NCBI GenBank assembly: GCA_030690755.1
Contig: JAUYGA010000157.1
Coordinates: 1 to 9,747, forward strand
Source of the DNA: Nanobdellota archaeon
GTDB lineage: Archaea; Nanobdellota; Nanobdellia; Woesearchaeales; JAUYGA01
DNA length: 9,747 nucleotides
Reading direction: 5' to 3'
Part shown: in pieces, positions 1-7,413 of the stretch
Layout: every line of letters starts with the position of its first letter
How positions within the stretch are numbered: the first letter of the stretch is position 1
Program-made: the position numbers and the translations under genes
Notes under the pieces: model-generated
What the model saw: only the letters and a program-made list of their open reading frames with translations
The model's database searches: none
Told to the model about the DNA's origin: nothing

Positions 1-62
1 ATTAAAGTATCTATTTTAATACAGTGCCATGCAAGCTGCCCAAGACTCATCCAAAAAGCTAT

Positions 63-884
63 CTATCCAGCAATCCTGCCCACCATCTTCCTCACTTGGG
101 CCAACTTATTTTCTGGAACAAGAATGTCAAAAACCTGCTTACTCACTGATAAACCTACAGGTTTGGTATACCTAGTATAAGCCAGCTCCACAAAAAGATG
201 ATTACCTTCTAAAGAAACACCGTTAACCCATCTCTTCAGGATTATCGCATTGTAGGTTTTCCTAAAATAAACATTATTGTAATATAACTCACCTTCGCCA
301 AGCACGACAAAATCAGGTTGATTAACGCGTTGACTGTATTCAGACTTATCAGCATATGAAAATGCTGCTGAAAATGTCAGCGCGAGAAAAAAACTGAAAA
401 TAAATCCGGCAACAGCAAAGTAATTGTCTTTTGCAGCAATGCCTACAAACAAACTCACAAATGCAGATATCAGAAAAACAAACCAGAAAACCATTTTTCC
501 GTCGCCTTCCTGCTCTTTTTTTATCTTGTTCATAATCTTTTTCCACTCATTATCTGTGTAAATCCATTTGACTAAAACCCTATCGCTCCTTGCAAAACGA
601 TTTGTGCTTATTGCATCTTTTATAGACATCAAGGCCAACAAAAGATCCGCTGAGAAAATTATAAAGAAAATGATTGTTGCCGGTAAAAGCGAAAACACGA
701 GAACATAACCCCTAAGATTTGAAATAATCATGACCAAAAAAAGAAAGCTGACTGCAGTCATGACAATTATCGCTTTTCTATAAGGCGCTGTCAACAGACC
801 AGCTTTGTATTCCTTGCTCTGCTGACTATCTTTCTTTTGCGTATCCTCTTCTTTGTCAGAATTTTTAGATTTTATTCTTAACAT
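63..884 (-). CDS. Membrane protein of unknown function, four predicted helices
   Basis: This 273-aa protein is not one I recognise. It starts with about 35 polar, charged residues rich in Lys, Asp, Glu and Gln. Two pairs of hydrophobic segments follow, at roughly residues 37-56 with 61-87 and 131-151 with 154-177, separated by a charged stretch (about 95-130). The C-terminal 85 residues look soluble and beta-rich, with alternating hydrophobic residues, and end in a short amphipathic helix. That pattern recalls small membrane proteins carrying a PH-like domain, but this is only a resemblance of layout. There is no N-terminal signal peptide, so the termini are probably cytoplasmic. The start codon lies 20 nt inside the end of the upstream kinase gene on the same strand, so the two are probably co-transcribed and perhaps translationally coupled. 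No good Shine-Dalgarno is visible before the ATG. The gene is very likely real; its role is unknown. Confidence 0.8.
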   Translation of the reverse strand: MLRIKSKNSDKEEDTQKKDSQQSKEYKAGLLTAPYRKAIIVMTAVSFLFLVMIISNLRGYVLVFSLLPATIIFFIIFSADLLLALMSIKDAISTNRFARSDRVLVKWIYTDNEWKKIMNKIKKEQEGDGKMVFWFVFLISAFVSLFVGIAAKDNYFAVAGFIFSFFLALTFSAAFSYADKSEYSQRVNQPDFVVLGEGELYYNNVYFRKTYNAIILKRWVNGVSLEGNHLFVELAYTRYTKPVGLSVSKQVFDILVPENKLAQVRKMVGRIAG

Positions 885-1788
885 CTTTCCAACTTAGAAG
901 GCCTTCTTTTGCTCCAACTTGCGAAATGCATCCTTCAGAATTCATATTCCCTATTTTAAGCGCTTTTCTGAAATCATTTGTTTTTATGAGACCTGCCAAA
1001 AAGCCAGCGCCGAAAGCATCCCCTGCGCCAGTTGTCTCAATAATCTTTGTAACCTTTTTAGGCCTTAATGTATAAACCCTATCGCCATCATATGCATGAA
1101 TCTTATTTGGGCCGTCGGTGATAACAATTCCTCTAGGTCCCATCTTGTAAATTGCTTTCATAATCTTTCCGAGATCTTTTTCCCCTGTAAGCATTCTTGC
1201 TTCATCTCTGTTAAAAATCAAAACATTTGTTCTTGCAAGAATCGGCTTGAGATTATACTTCTTTATCATGTAAGAACTTGGATTAAAAGCAATGCTTATT
1301 TTTTTCTCTTCAGCAAATTTTGCAAGCTTGACTAAAGTGCCATAAGAATCACCAGTCATTGAACAAAAATAGAACCATTTTGCGTTAAGATTATATTTTT
1401 CAATTTCATCATATCTCAGATTATTAGCGCTTCCCTTGAAAACAAGAATTGTCCTGTCTTTTCCTGGCGCATCGATGATTATAGAAAATGCAGTCCTTGC
1501 GTTTTTTTCGCAAGAGACCAAACAAGCGACATTCGCACTGTTTAATTTTTTTATTATCCTCTGAGAATTATCTTTGCAGCCAAACTTCCCGAGAAAAGCG
1601 GTTTTCAGACCGAACTTTGCAAGACCAAAAGCGACATTTGTCCCGCCGCCGCCTGTATGAATCTCAAGATTGTCAATAAGGACTTTTCCGTTCATAGGAA
1701 AACAATAGCAATCTTTTTTTATCAGCTTCCTGTCTGTCTTTGCAAAAACATCAATTGTCGCAGATCCGACCGTTATAACATCATACAT
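865..1788 (-). CDS. PfkB-family (ribokinase-like) carbohydrate or nucleoside kinase
   Basis: The product is a cytoplasmic ATP-dependent kinase of the ribokinase/PfkB fold, 307 aa from the start chosen here. In that numbering the N-terminal substrate-binding glycine motif GGGGTN lies at 46-51, the central NRDEARMLTG segment at about 193-202, and the C-terminal signature TTGAGDAFGAG at about 252-262. In that signature GAGD forms the anion hole and Asp257 is the expected catalytic base. Length is normal for the family. The substrate (ribose, another sugar, or a nucleoside) cannot be read from the motifs. The reading frame extends 16 codons further upstream to position 1836, but that extension is encoded by an 18-nt tandem duplication and has no Shine-Dalgarno. 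The ATG at 1788 is preceded by AGAGG five bases away and begins MYDVITVGSATIDVF, the usual family N-terminus. The gene is the first of a two-gene unit with the membrane protein. Confidence 0.93.
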   Translation of the reverse strand: MYDVITVGSATIDVFAKTDRKLIKKDCYCFPMNGKVLIDNLEIHTGGGGTNVAFGLAKFGLKTAFLGKFGCKDNSQRIIKKLNSANVACLVSCEKNARTAFSIIIDAPGKDRTILVFKGSANNLRYDEIEKYNLNAKWFYFCSMTGDSYGTLVKLAKFAEEKKISIAFNPSSYMIKKYNLKPILARTNVLIFNRDEARMLTGEKDLGKIMKAIYKMGPRGIVITDGPNKIHAYDGDRVYTLRPKKVTKIIETTGAGDAFGAGFLAGLIKTNDFRKALKIGNMNSEGCISQVGAKEGLLSWKDVKNKI

Positions 1789-1793
1789 TTTGG

Positions 1794-1798
1794 CCTCT
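1794..1798 (-). promoter_or_regulatory. Shine-Dalgarno that decides the kinase start
   Basis: Read on the minus strand this is AGAGG, five bases before the ATG at 1788. It supports that internal start over the two upstream in-frame ATGs at 1818 and 1836, neither of which has a comparable site. Confidence 0.55.
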
Positions 1799-1803
1799 TT
1801 TAA

Positions 1804-1839
1804 AAACACATTAAACATGACAAACACATTAAACATTAC
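1804..1839. repeat. 18-nt tandem duplication in the kinase leader
   Basis: Two adjacent copies of an 18-nt unit, AAACACATTAAACATGAC (1804-1821) and the same with T for G at its sixteenth base (1822-1839), match at 17 of 18 positions. On the minus strand each copy contains an ATG in frame with the kinase and would encode MFNVF plus one residue. This explains the apparent N-terminal extension, which is probably untranslated leader. The unit is a multiple of three, so the frame is kept. Confidence 0.85.
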
Positions 1840-1873
1840 AGGTGTCTGTTTTATAGAATCATTGTTAAAGAAT

Positions 1874-1881
1874 TATATAAA
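1874..1881 (-). promoter_or_regulatory. TATA box for the kinase / membrane protein unit
   Basis: Read on the minus strand this is TTTATATA, a textbook archaeal TATA box. Using the usual spacing of about 26 nt, transcription would start near 1851. That gives a leader of about 60 nt to the ATG at 1788, which fits a start led by a Shine-Dalgarno. The preceding purine-rich bases could serve as a BRE. Confidence 0.6.
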
Positions 1882-1950
1882 TCTTGTTGTTAAATGTTTT
1901 CAATGATTTGTCCAAAAAAACATCCATGACCGTTCTCAAATCAAATGATT

Positions 1951-1958
1951 TTTATATT
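1951..1958 (+). promoter_or_regulatory. TATA box for the alpha/beta hydrolase, leaderless
   Basis: TTTATATT is centred about 24.5 nt before the ATG at 1979. The transcript should therefore begin at or within a few bases of the start codon, which explains why no Shine-Dalgarno is present. It faces away from the kinase promoter about 75 nt to the left. Confidence 0.55.
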
Positions 1959-1978
1959 CTAAAAAAACAAGGGCATGG

Positions 1979-2770
1979 ATGGAAAAAAAGAGATTTAAAA
2001 TTTCTGGAGAAATAAGCATAAATTACACAGTATACCGCCCAGACAAAGAAAAAACCTCAAAAAAATCATTTGTCATCTTCATTCACGGCTGGATGAGCAG
2101 CAGCAATTATTTCAAGGATTATTTCCAGCTGCTCAAAAAAAACAAAATTCCATTCATTGCAATCGACTTGAGGGGCCATGGAGAATCCGGAACACCTATT
2201 GGGCGAGAAGAATACAAACTAAATCTTATGGCGCTGGATATTAAAAATGTAATGAGAAAGGAAAAAATCGGAAAAGCAATACTCCTCGGACACAGCATGG
2301 GCGGGATGATTGCTCAGGAATTCTACAAAAACTGGCCAAAAAAAGTAAAAGCAATAATCTTATGCAACAGCTCTTATCGAGGTCCAAGAAAAGAAGACAT
2401 CAGATGGGAGCATATTCAAACAAAAGTAAAAAAAATGTTGAGACGGACATTAAAGAAAAAACCAATTGAGCTTCGAGAAGAATTTGGCTTTGAAAAACCT
2501 GTCCGGCCAAGAAGCATGGTTTATGCAGCAATGGAAGTATCTAAATTTGACAATCATTCTCTTCTTGAAAAAATAAAAGTTCCAGTTCTTATAATTGCTG
2601 CAGACCACGACGAGTATTTCAGCAAGAACATTGCTTTTGAGATGAAAAAGAAAATCAAAAACAGCGAGCTTAGAATTTACAGAACAAATCATGATGCGCT
2701 CAGAAAGAAGTTCAATGAAGCATCTATCGAGATACTGAGCTTTGTAAACAGGCATTTGACAGAAAAATAA
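1979..2770 (+). CDS. Alpha/beta-hydrolase fold enzyme
   Basis: This 263-aa soluble protein is a typical alpha/beta-fold serine hydrolase of unknown substrate (esterase, lipase or peptidase-like). Visible landmarks in order are the oxyanion-hole segment FIHGWMSSS (34-42), the DLRGHGES strand-turn (63-70), the nucleophile elbow GHSMGG with Ser106, the acid loop AADHDEYF with Asp211 as the likely triad acid (Asp209 is the alternative), and His238 in TNHDAL. The triad is therefore complete. A Lys/Arg-rich cap region (about 132-180) lies between the core strands. There is no signal peptide or membrane segment, so it acts in the cytoplasm. The start is fixed by the leaderless promoter geometry; an ATG four bases earlier is in another frame. 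It is divergent from the kinase and convergent with the NurA gene, so it is probably a single-gene unit. Confidence 0.93.
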   Translation: MEKKRFKISGEISINYTVYRPDKEKTSKKSFVIFIHGWMSSSNYFKDYFQLLKKNKIPFIAIDLRGHGESGTPIGREEYKLNLMALDIKNVMRKEKIGKAILLGHSMGGMIAQEFYKNWPKKVKAIILCNSSYRGPRKEDIRWEHIQTKVKKMLRRTLKKKPIELREEFGFEKPVRPRSMVYAAMEVSKFDNHSLLEKIKVPVLIIAADHDEYFSKNIAFEMKKKIKNSELRIYRTNHDALRKKFNEASIEILSFVNRHLTEK

Positions 2771-2794
2771 AGGGAGATCAAAAAAACCTAGCAG

Positions 2795-2835
2795 CTTGAT
2801 TCGAACAATCAATCAGGCATTCATTTCGAATCAAG
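2795..2835. terminator. 11-bp inverted repeat between convergent genes
   Basis: CTTGATTCGAA (2795-2805) and its exact reverse complement TTCGAATCAAG (2825-2835) are separated by 19 nt. The right arm lies in the last codons of the NurA gene, whose stop codon (2821-2823) falls in the loop. It lies between two convergent genes and could form a hairpin in either transcript, so a shared terminator or 3'-end stabiliser is plausible. No long T-run follows on either side, so the terminator function is inferred. Confidence 0.5.
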
Positions 2836-3954
2836 AATCGAATGCGCATCAACTGATGAAAGCCTGTCGGAAATATCATCCCACTTTTTTCCAGATTGGA
2901 ACATCAACTGAGTTCTAAGATTTTTGACTTCCTGATTTGATATGCGCGCATTTGCATCCGCTTCTATAAGCCCATAAGGATAACCGACAAAGACAGGATC
3001 TTTGCAATTGCTGGCTAGTACAGCAATCAGATTGCTAACATCTCTCATATTTTTCAGAAAAGATTCATGATGCATCTCAAGCCTGAAAATATGCTTTGAT
3101 TTATCATGAAGCTTAACAATAAACATCTCAGCCTTATGGTCGGGATGCGTAATCTCTACAACAGGATGGTAGTACCATGAAGTTTTTGGAGCAATACTAC
3201 CTAAAGAAAAAATAACAGAATCACCTGTTTCTGTCAACAAAGTAGTTGTCTTAGCAAGCGCGCACAAAATCACATTTCTCTTAGAAACAGATTCATAAAG
3301 TCTACTCAACTGTTTACTTTCATTAGTCACAGAGCTCTGCAAAGTCCCGTCAATAACAATTAAGTCTCCACTGTTCAGCTCTTCCGAAGCAAGCTCGCAT
3401 GCTTTGATCTCAGCAAACCTTCTTGCGACTTCTGCAACTCTGCCAGGACTTGCCCTATGAACTCCATCCATAATCGTCGCGTCAAATGAATCATAAACAA
3501 TCTCCTCATCATCAGGCATAGAACTTTTGCCAGCATTAAGCTGCTTTTCTATAACTGATTTAGTTGTCAAATCATTCTTGAACATCTGCGCAGAATACTT
3601 TATATATTTTTGACCTCTTTCATTTTTTGAAAAAGCATTAACAAAAACAAAAAAATCCTCTCTTAAATTTTTGATTCTCTTATTATCCTGCCAAATAGAA
3701 TAGTAAGTTCTGACCAATTGGAAACTGAAATTTGGAGCGCCTACAATCTCAGCATTTCCTCCGTCGACAAACGCAATCTTTCTCGCATTGTCTTTATTTT
3801 CAAATTTGATAATCTGTCTAAAATTATCCTTTGAAAAATCAATCGATTTATATCTGGAATCAGAAAAAGAAACCCTTGCAGCCTGAGCTGATTCTGTCGC
3901 GCCAATACTTTCAATCACCTTGTTAATTATTCTTTTGTTCATCTTATCAAGCAT
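2821..3954 (-). CDS. nurA: NurA-domain 5'-3' nuclease
   Basis: This 377-aa protein matches the archaeal NurA family, nucleases that work with the HerA hexameric translocase in DNA end resection and recombinational repair. The first catalytic motif is AFVDGGNAEI (61-70) with Asp64. The second is LIVIDGTLQSS (198-208) with Asp202. A conserved lysine region follows (CALAKTTTLL, 231-240), and then the C-terminal FIVKLHDKSKHIFRLEM block (278-294) with its late basic and aromatic residues. These acidic residues bind the metal in characterised NurA proteins. About 95 residues between the motifs (90-190) form a charged helical insertion. HerA, Mre11 and Rad50, often encoded next to nurA, are not in this window, so they must lie elsewhere or be absent. 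The start used is the ATG at 3954; a second in-frame ATG at 3942 is possible. A purine-rich AGGGAGAT lies 12 nt upstream of the first. The gene is divergent from topA. Confidence 0.88.
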   Translation of the reverse strand: MLDKMNKRIINKVIESIGATESAQAARVSFSDSRYKSIDFSKDNFRQIIKFENKDNARKIAFVDGGNAEIVGAPNFSFQLVRTYYSIWQDNKRIKNLREDFFVFVNAFSKNERGQKYIKYSAQMFKNDLTTKSVIEKQLNAGKSSMPDDEEIVYDSFDATIMDGVHRASPGRVAEVARRFAEIKACELASEELNSGDLIVIDGTLQSSVTNESKQLSRLYESVSKRNVILCALAKTTTLLTETGDSVIFSLGSIAPKTSWYYHPVVEITHPDHKAEMFIVKLHDKSKHIFRLEMHHESFLKNMRDVSNLIAVLASNCKDPVFVGYPYGLIEADANARISNQEVKNLRTQLMFQSGKKWDDISDRLSSVDAHSILDSK

Positions 3955-4327
3955 CCCGGCAGGACTATCTCCCTATTAATCTGATATATTCAATAAACGC
4001 CCACAATGAGGCTTCGCTTTTATTAATTTCTATTCTGAAAGCAAACAATAACAAAATCATCGTGCATAAACAAAAGCAAAAAAACCAATTAAAACAACAA
4101 AAAACCCTAAAAACAAACCGCAAAAAAACCAAAAAACCAAGATTTTTAAAACTCAAGAGCTTTCTTGCATTTTTGTTTGCAATTTCGCTTACAATTGTTT
4201 TATTATTTTTTCATTAAAAATAAAATCAATTTGACTTTAAAAATCGTCAGTTTATCGTCATGAAAAATGATTTGTAAATTTTCAATTTCATAACACAACT
4301 CATAAAAAATTTTATAAAAATTATAAA
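3955..4327. other. Non-coding divergent intergenic region with strand-asymmetric tracts
   Basis: This 373-nt stretch separates divergent nurA and topA and holds no credible gene; the open frames in it are short and of low complexity. From about 4067 to 4140 the plus strand is nearly all A and C, dominated by AAAAACC-like words. From about 4160 to 4216 it becomes T-rich. The left end should carry the nurA promoter (an AT-rich element reading TTGAATATAT near 3982-3993 on the minus strand) and the right end the topA promoter. I see no tRNA, C/D-box guide RNA or clear origin-binding repeats in it. Confidence 0.7.
4301..4308 (+). promoter_or_regulatory. Probable TATA box for topA
   Basis: CATAAAAA is centred about 23.5 nt before the topA ATG at 4328, which would give a leaderless mRNA. 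The ATG has no Shine-Dalgarno; the bases before it are almost all A and T. Several other A/T-rich words nearby (for example TTTATAAAAA at 4310-4319, too close to the ATG) make the exact element uncertain. Confidence 0.4.
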
Positions 4328-6616
4328 ATGGCAAAGAAAAAAACAATAACACCAAGCAGCGCTGAAAGCTATGGAGAGAATTACGAGCTGATTGTGAGCG
4401 AGAAACCCAAATCCGCACAAAAAATAGCAGAGGCGCTCGCCGATGGAAAGCCAGTAAAGAAAACAAATGAAGGAGTCGGATTCTATCTAGTAACGCACGG
4501 CGATAAAGACATAATAGTAACATCAACAGTTGGCCATATTTTTGGACTGACACAAAAAGTGATTCCTGGGAAAAAGAAATGGATATATCCTGTCTTTGAT
4601 GTCGAATGGCTGCCGCTTGCAGACATAAAAACCTCATCTGAATATTCAAGAAAATACCTCAATACAATAAAAAAACTTTCCAAGAATGCAAAAACATTCA
4701 CCATAGCAACAGATTATGATATGGAAGGAGAAGTAATTGGACTAAACGTGGTTAGATTTGCATGTGGAAAAAAAGATGCATCAAGAATGAAATTCTCAAC
4801 ATTAACTAAACCAGACCTTAAGAAGGCTTATGAAAAAAAATCAAGCACAATGGACTGGCCGCAGGCTGAAGCAGGGCTCACAAGACACGAACTAGACTAT
4901 TATTATGGAATCAATCTAAGCAGAGCATTAATACATGCGATAAAAGCAGCAGGCTCATTTAAAATACTCAGTTCAGGAAGAGTTCAAGGACCTACCCTGA
5001 AAATAATAGTCGACAAAGAAAAAGAGATTAAGGCATTTATCCCTGTTCCTTACTGGCAAATTCAGCTGCTAGGAAATTCAAAAGAAGGAAAAATAATCGC
5101 CTGGCACCAAAAAGACAAGTTCTGGGAAAAAACAGAAGCTGACGATGTATTGAAAAAAACAAACAACCAAGAAGCAGTTGTTGAAGAAACAAAAAGAGAC
5201 CAGTTTGAACAAAAGCCACCGCATCCATTTGACCTCACTTCACTGCAGACAGAATCATACAGGGCATTTGGCATATCGCCAAAAGAAACACTAGACATTG
5301 GACAACAACTATATACAGATGGGTTAATATCATATCCTAGAACAAGTTCCCAACAATTGCCTGAAGCAATAGGATATTCAAAAGTTCTAGAGGACTTATC
5401 AAAACAACCTGAATTCAAAGAATTATGCGCAAAACTTCTCAAAAAAGAGAATCTCAAACCAAACAATGGAGAAAAATCCGATCCTGCGCATCCAGCAATC
5501 TATCCTACTGGAATCAACCCTGTCAAACTGATGGACAGAAAAGCCAAAGTCTATGAGTTAATCGTCAGAAGATTCCTCGCGACATTTGCAGATTCAGCAA
5601 TGAGAGAAACAATGGTGATCTCAATAAATGTCAATTCAGAGATATTTGTCGCAAAAGGCACAAGAACAGTATCACCAGGATGGCATACGTACTATAAATA
5701 CATACCATTCAAAGAAGAAGAACTTCCCAATGTAAAAGAGGGACAAAAAATTGACGTCGAGTCAATAACCATACACGACAAAGAAACACAACCACCGAGA
5801 AGATTTACGCCCGCATCAATAATAAGAGAACTTGAAAAAAGAAATCTCGGGACAAAAGCGACAAGGGCAAACATTGTTGAGACATTATTCAGCAGACATT
5901 ATGTCCATGGAGACAGCTCAATAGAAGCAACAGAACTAGGAATCAGAACAACTGAAATACTGGAAAAATACTCACCAGGAATACTCGATGAGGAGCTGAC
6001 AAAACATTTTGAAATAGAGATGGATGAAGTAAGAGAAGGCAAAAAAGACAGAGAACAAGTGCTGGCAGAAGCTCGAGAATCATTGACAATAATACTTGAA
6101 GATTTCAAAAAGAAAGAAAAACAGATTGGCGAAGAATTATTGAAATCACTGCAAACAACAAGAGATGAAATAAGCATCATCGGAAAATGCCCAAACTGCG
6201 AAACCGGAAATCTGCGAATAATATCATCAAGAGCAGGCTCAAAATTCATAGCATGCAATGCCTACCCTGCCTGCAAAACAACATTCAGCCTGCCAAGAGA
6301 TGCGCTCGTCAAACCAACAAAAGATATCTGCAAGGCATGCAACCATCCTATTGTATTAGTGATAAGAAAAGGAAAAAGACCATGGAACATGTGCATAAAC
6401 TCAAACTGCCCTGAAAAAATAGAATGGATGAAACAACAAGAAGAAAAAGCAAAATGGAAAGCAGAACAGGACGAAAAACAGCACGGCGGCACAACAATAA
6501 TTGAGAAAGAAAAGAAAATAGAAATAATTGAGCCAAAAAAATCGACAGGAAAAAAGGCCAAAACAGAAAAGAAAGTCAAAGCAAAGAAAGAAAAAACGCC
6601 AAAGGAAAAAAAATAA
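4328..6616 (+). CDS. topA: DNA topoisomerase I (type IA), archaeal form
   Basis: This 762-aa enzyme relaxes negatively supercoiled DNA by passing a strand through a tyrosine-linked single-strand break. The N-terminal TOPRIM domain shows LIVSEKPKSA with Glu25 and the acidic cluster ATDYDMEGE (127-135; Asp129, Asp131, Glu133). The Tyr/Met version of this cluster, in place of bacterial Pro/Arg, is usual for archaeal topoisomerase I. SSGRVQGPTL (215-224) follows. The catalytic Tyr336 lies in GLISYPRTSSQ. Domain-closing motifs FTPASIIRELEKRNLGTKAT and a TELG segment follow at about 493-538. Two zinc ribbons close the conserved part: C621/C624/C643/C649 and C668/C671/C689/C694. The last 60 residues are a Lys/Glu-rich tail ending in a highly basic segment, probably disordered and DNA-binding. 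There is no reverse-gyrase helicase domain. The stop overlaps the next gene's ATG by one base. Confidence 0.97.
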   Translation: MAKKKTITPSSAESYGENYELIVSEKPKSAQKIAEALADGKPVKKTNEGVGFYLVTHGDKDIIVTSTVGHIFGLTQKVIPGKKKWIYPVFDVEWLPLADIKTSSEYSRKYLNTIKKLSKNAKTFTIATDYDMEGEVIGLNVVRFACGKKDASRMKFSTLTKPDLKKAYEKKSSTMDWPQAEAGLTRHELDYYYGINLSRALIHAIKAAGSFKILSSGRVQGPTLKIIVDKEKEIKAFIPVPYWQIQLLGNSKEGKIIAWHQKDKFWEKTEADDVLKKTNNQEAVVEETKRDQFEQKPPHPFDLTSLQTESYRAFGISPKETLDIGQQLYTDGLISYPRTSSQQLPEAIGYSKVLEDLSKQPEFKELCAKLLKKENLKPNNGEKSDPAHPAIYPTGINPVKLMDRKAKVYELIVRRFLATFADSAMRETMVISINVNSEIFVAKGTRTVSPGWHTYYKYIPFKEEELPNVKEGQKIDVESITIHDKETQPPRRFTPASIIRELEKRNLGTKATRANIVETLFSRHYVHGDSSIEATELGIRTTEILEKYSPGILDEELTKHFEIEMDEVREGKKDREQVLAEARESLTIILEDFKKKEKQIGEELLKSLQTTRDEISIIGKCPNCETGNLRIISSRAGSKFIACNAYPACKTTFSLPRDALVKPTKDICKACNHPIVLVIRKGKRPWNMCINSNCPEKIEWMKQQEEKAKWKAEQDEKQHGGTTIIEKEKKIEIIEPKKSTGKKAKTEKKVKAKKEKTPKEKK

Positions 6617-7203
6617 TGAAAGCTAAAGAAGCACTGCACAATATTGCGCTACACTTAGGTTCTGGAGATGTAACTAAAGTTTCCGAGGATTACAAACCAT
6701 TTCTAGAACTTTCAGTTAATGAAGGTTTTGAAAAGACAAAAGAATATCTAAACAAGTTAAAGACGGAGAAACCTGATTCTGAAAACCGAGTTTGGAGCAG
6801 ATATGCAGAGCTCTCAACTATAGGATTGATACATGCAGTTTACCATCATATGAAAGAAAATGGAGAAGACTCAGAAATAGCTCCCTTTAATCTGCCCGAC
6901 TCAACAAGATCTGGCGCGCGTTTTGATAACGGAATTTACATACATGCATGGACGGCCGCAGTCATGACTGGCGAAACAGAAATATTAACTGACCTCGAAA
7001 ACCTGGTAAAGATACATGACGAAACACACGAAATGAAATATGACAATGCAGTTGCGCGAAAAAATAATAAACCGCGCCCCTACGATAAAAACGACATTCA
7101 AGAAGGATTTGATAAGTTCTCCCGGAAAGAAAATGAATTAGGTGATTTCATTGCAGCAAGCTATAAGAAAATTGAAGAGATAAAAACTGCAGAAACAAAA
7201 TAA
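6616..7203 (+). CDS. Hypothetical protein translationally coupled to topA
   Basis: I do not recognise this 195-aa protein. It looks soluble and mainly helical, with no signal peptide, membrane span or cysteine motif. The charged helices at 20-50 and 160-192 flank a middle region (57-140) that contains several histidines and acids: His73 and the pair His77-His78, then His110, and HDETHE at 134-139. These could be metal ligands, but no known signature such as HD or HEXXH is present. The stop of topA and this start overlap as TAATG, so ribosomes finishing topA could re-initiate here. Coupling to topA is the only clue to its role, and I make no functional call. An independent promoter is not apparent because the upstream bases are topA coding sequence. 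Confidence 0.8.
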   Translation: MKAKEALHNIALHLGSGDVTKVSEDYKPFLELSVNEGFEKTKEYLNKLKTEKPDSENRVWSRYAELSTIGLIHAVYHHMKENGEDSEIAPFNLPDSTRSGARFDNGIYIHAWTAAVMTGETEILTDLENLVKIHDETHEMKYDNAVARKNNKPRPYDKNDIQEGFDKFSRKENELGDFIAASYKKIEEIKTAETK

Positions 7204-7224
7204 AAAAATAACAATCACTCCACT

Positions 7225-7253
7225 CATACAATACATACAATATCATACAATAC
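7225..7253. repeat. Three tandem CATACAATA units
   Basis: CATACAATA (7225-7233), CATACAATAT (7234-7243) and CATACAATAC (7244-7253) lie head to tail just after the stop of the gene downstream of topA. The unit is 9-10 nt. It may have arisen by slippage; no function is evident. Confidence 0.75.
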
Positions 7254-7405
7254 TCGTCGATATCATTTAGTTGATGAAATTTTGATCATATAATGCTGTC
7301 CACATAATCAAGATAGGAAGATTTAAAAATAAATAGTTAATTCAAGAGGTATAACAGGCTAAAAGACTGGATAGACACCATATAAGGCCTATTATTAATT
7401 TACCT

Positions 7406-7413
7406 CATAAAAA
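7406..7413 (+). promoter_or_regulatory. Possible TATA element for tRNA-Pro
   Basis: CATAAAAA is the same word as the probable topA element. It would place the start near 7435, about 16 nt before the tRNA. Other A/T-rich words nearby (CATATAAG at 7379-7386, TTTAAAAA at 7322-7329) are alternatives that would give longer leaders. Confidence 0.3.

Noticed and set aside
1788..1836. N-terminal extension of the PfkB-family kinase (starts at 1836 or 1818).
   Set aside because: It is encoded by an 18-nt tandem duplication, lacks a Shine-Dalgarno and is absent from the usual family N-terminus; the ATG at 1788 has AGAGG five bases upstream.
1904..1943. 7-bp inverted repeat TGATTTG / CAAATCA in the divergent promoter region, considered as an operator.
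   Set aside because: Arms are short, 26 nt apart and A/T-rich; a match of this size is expected by chance in such sequence.
3965..4156. 63-codon minus-strand open frame rich in Phe, Leu and Cys.
   Set aside because: It is the complement of the low-complexity A/C tract, with no ribosome-binding site or recognisable protein pattern.
4203..4649. 148-codon minus-strand open frame over the topA start.
   Set aside because: It is antisense to the conserved TOPRIM coding sequence and looks like a shadow of it.
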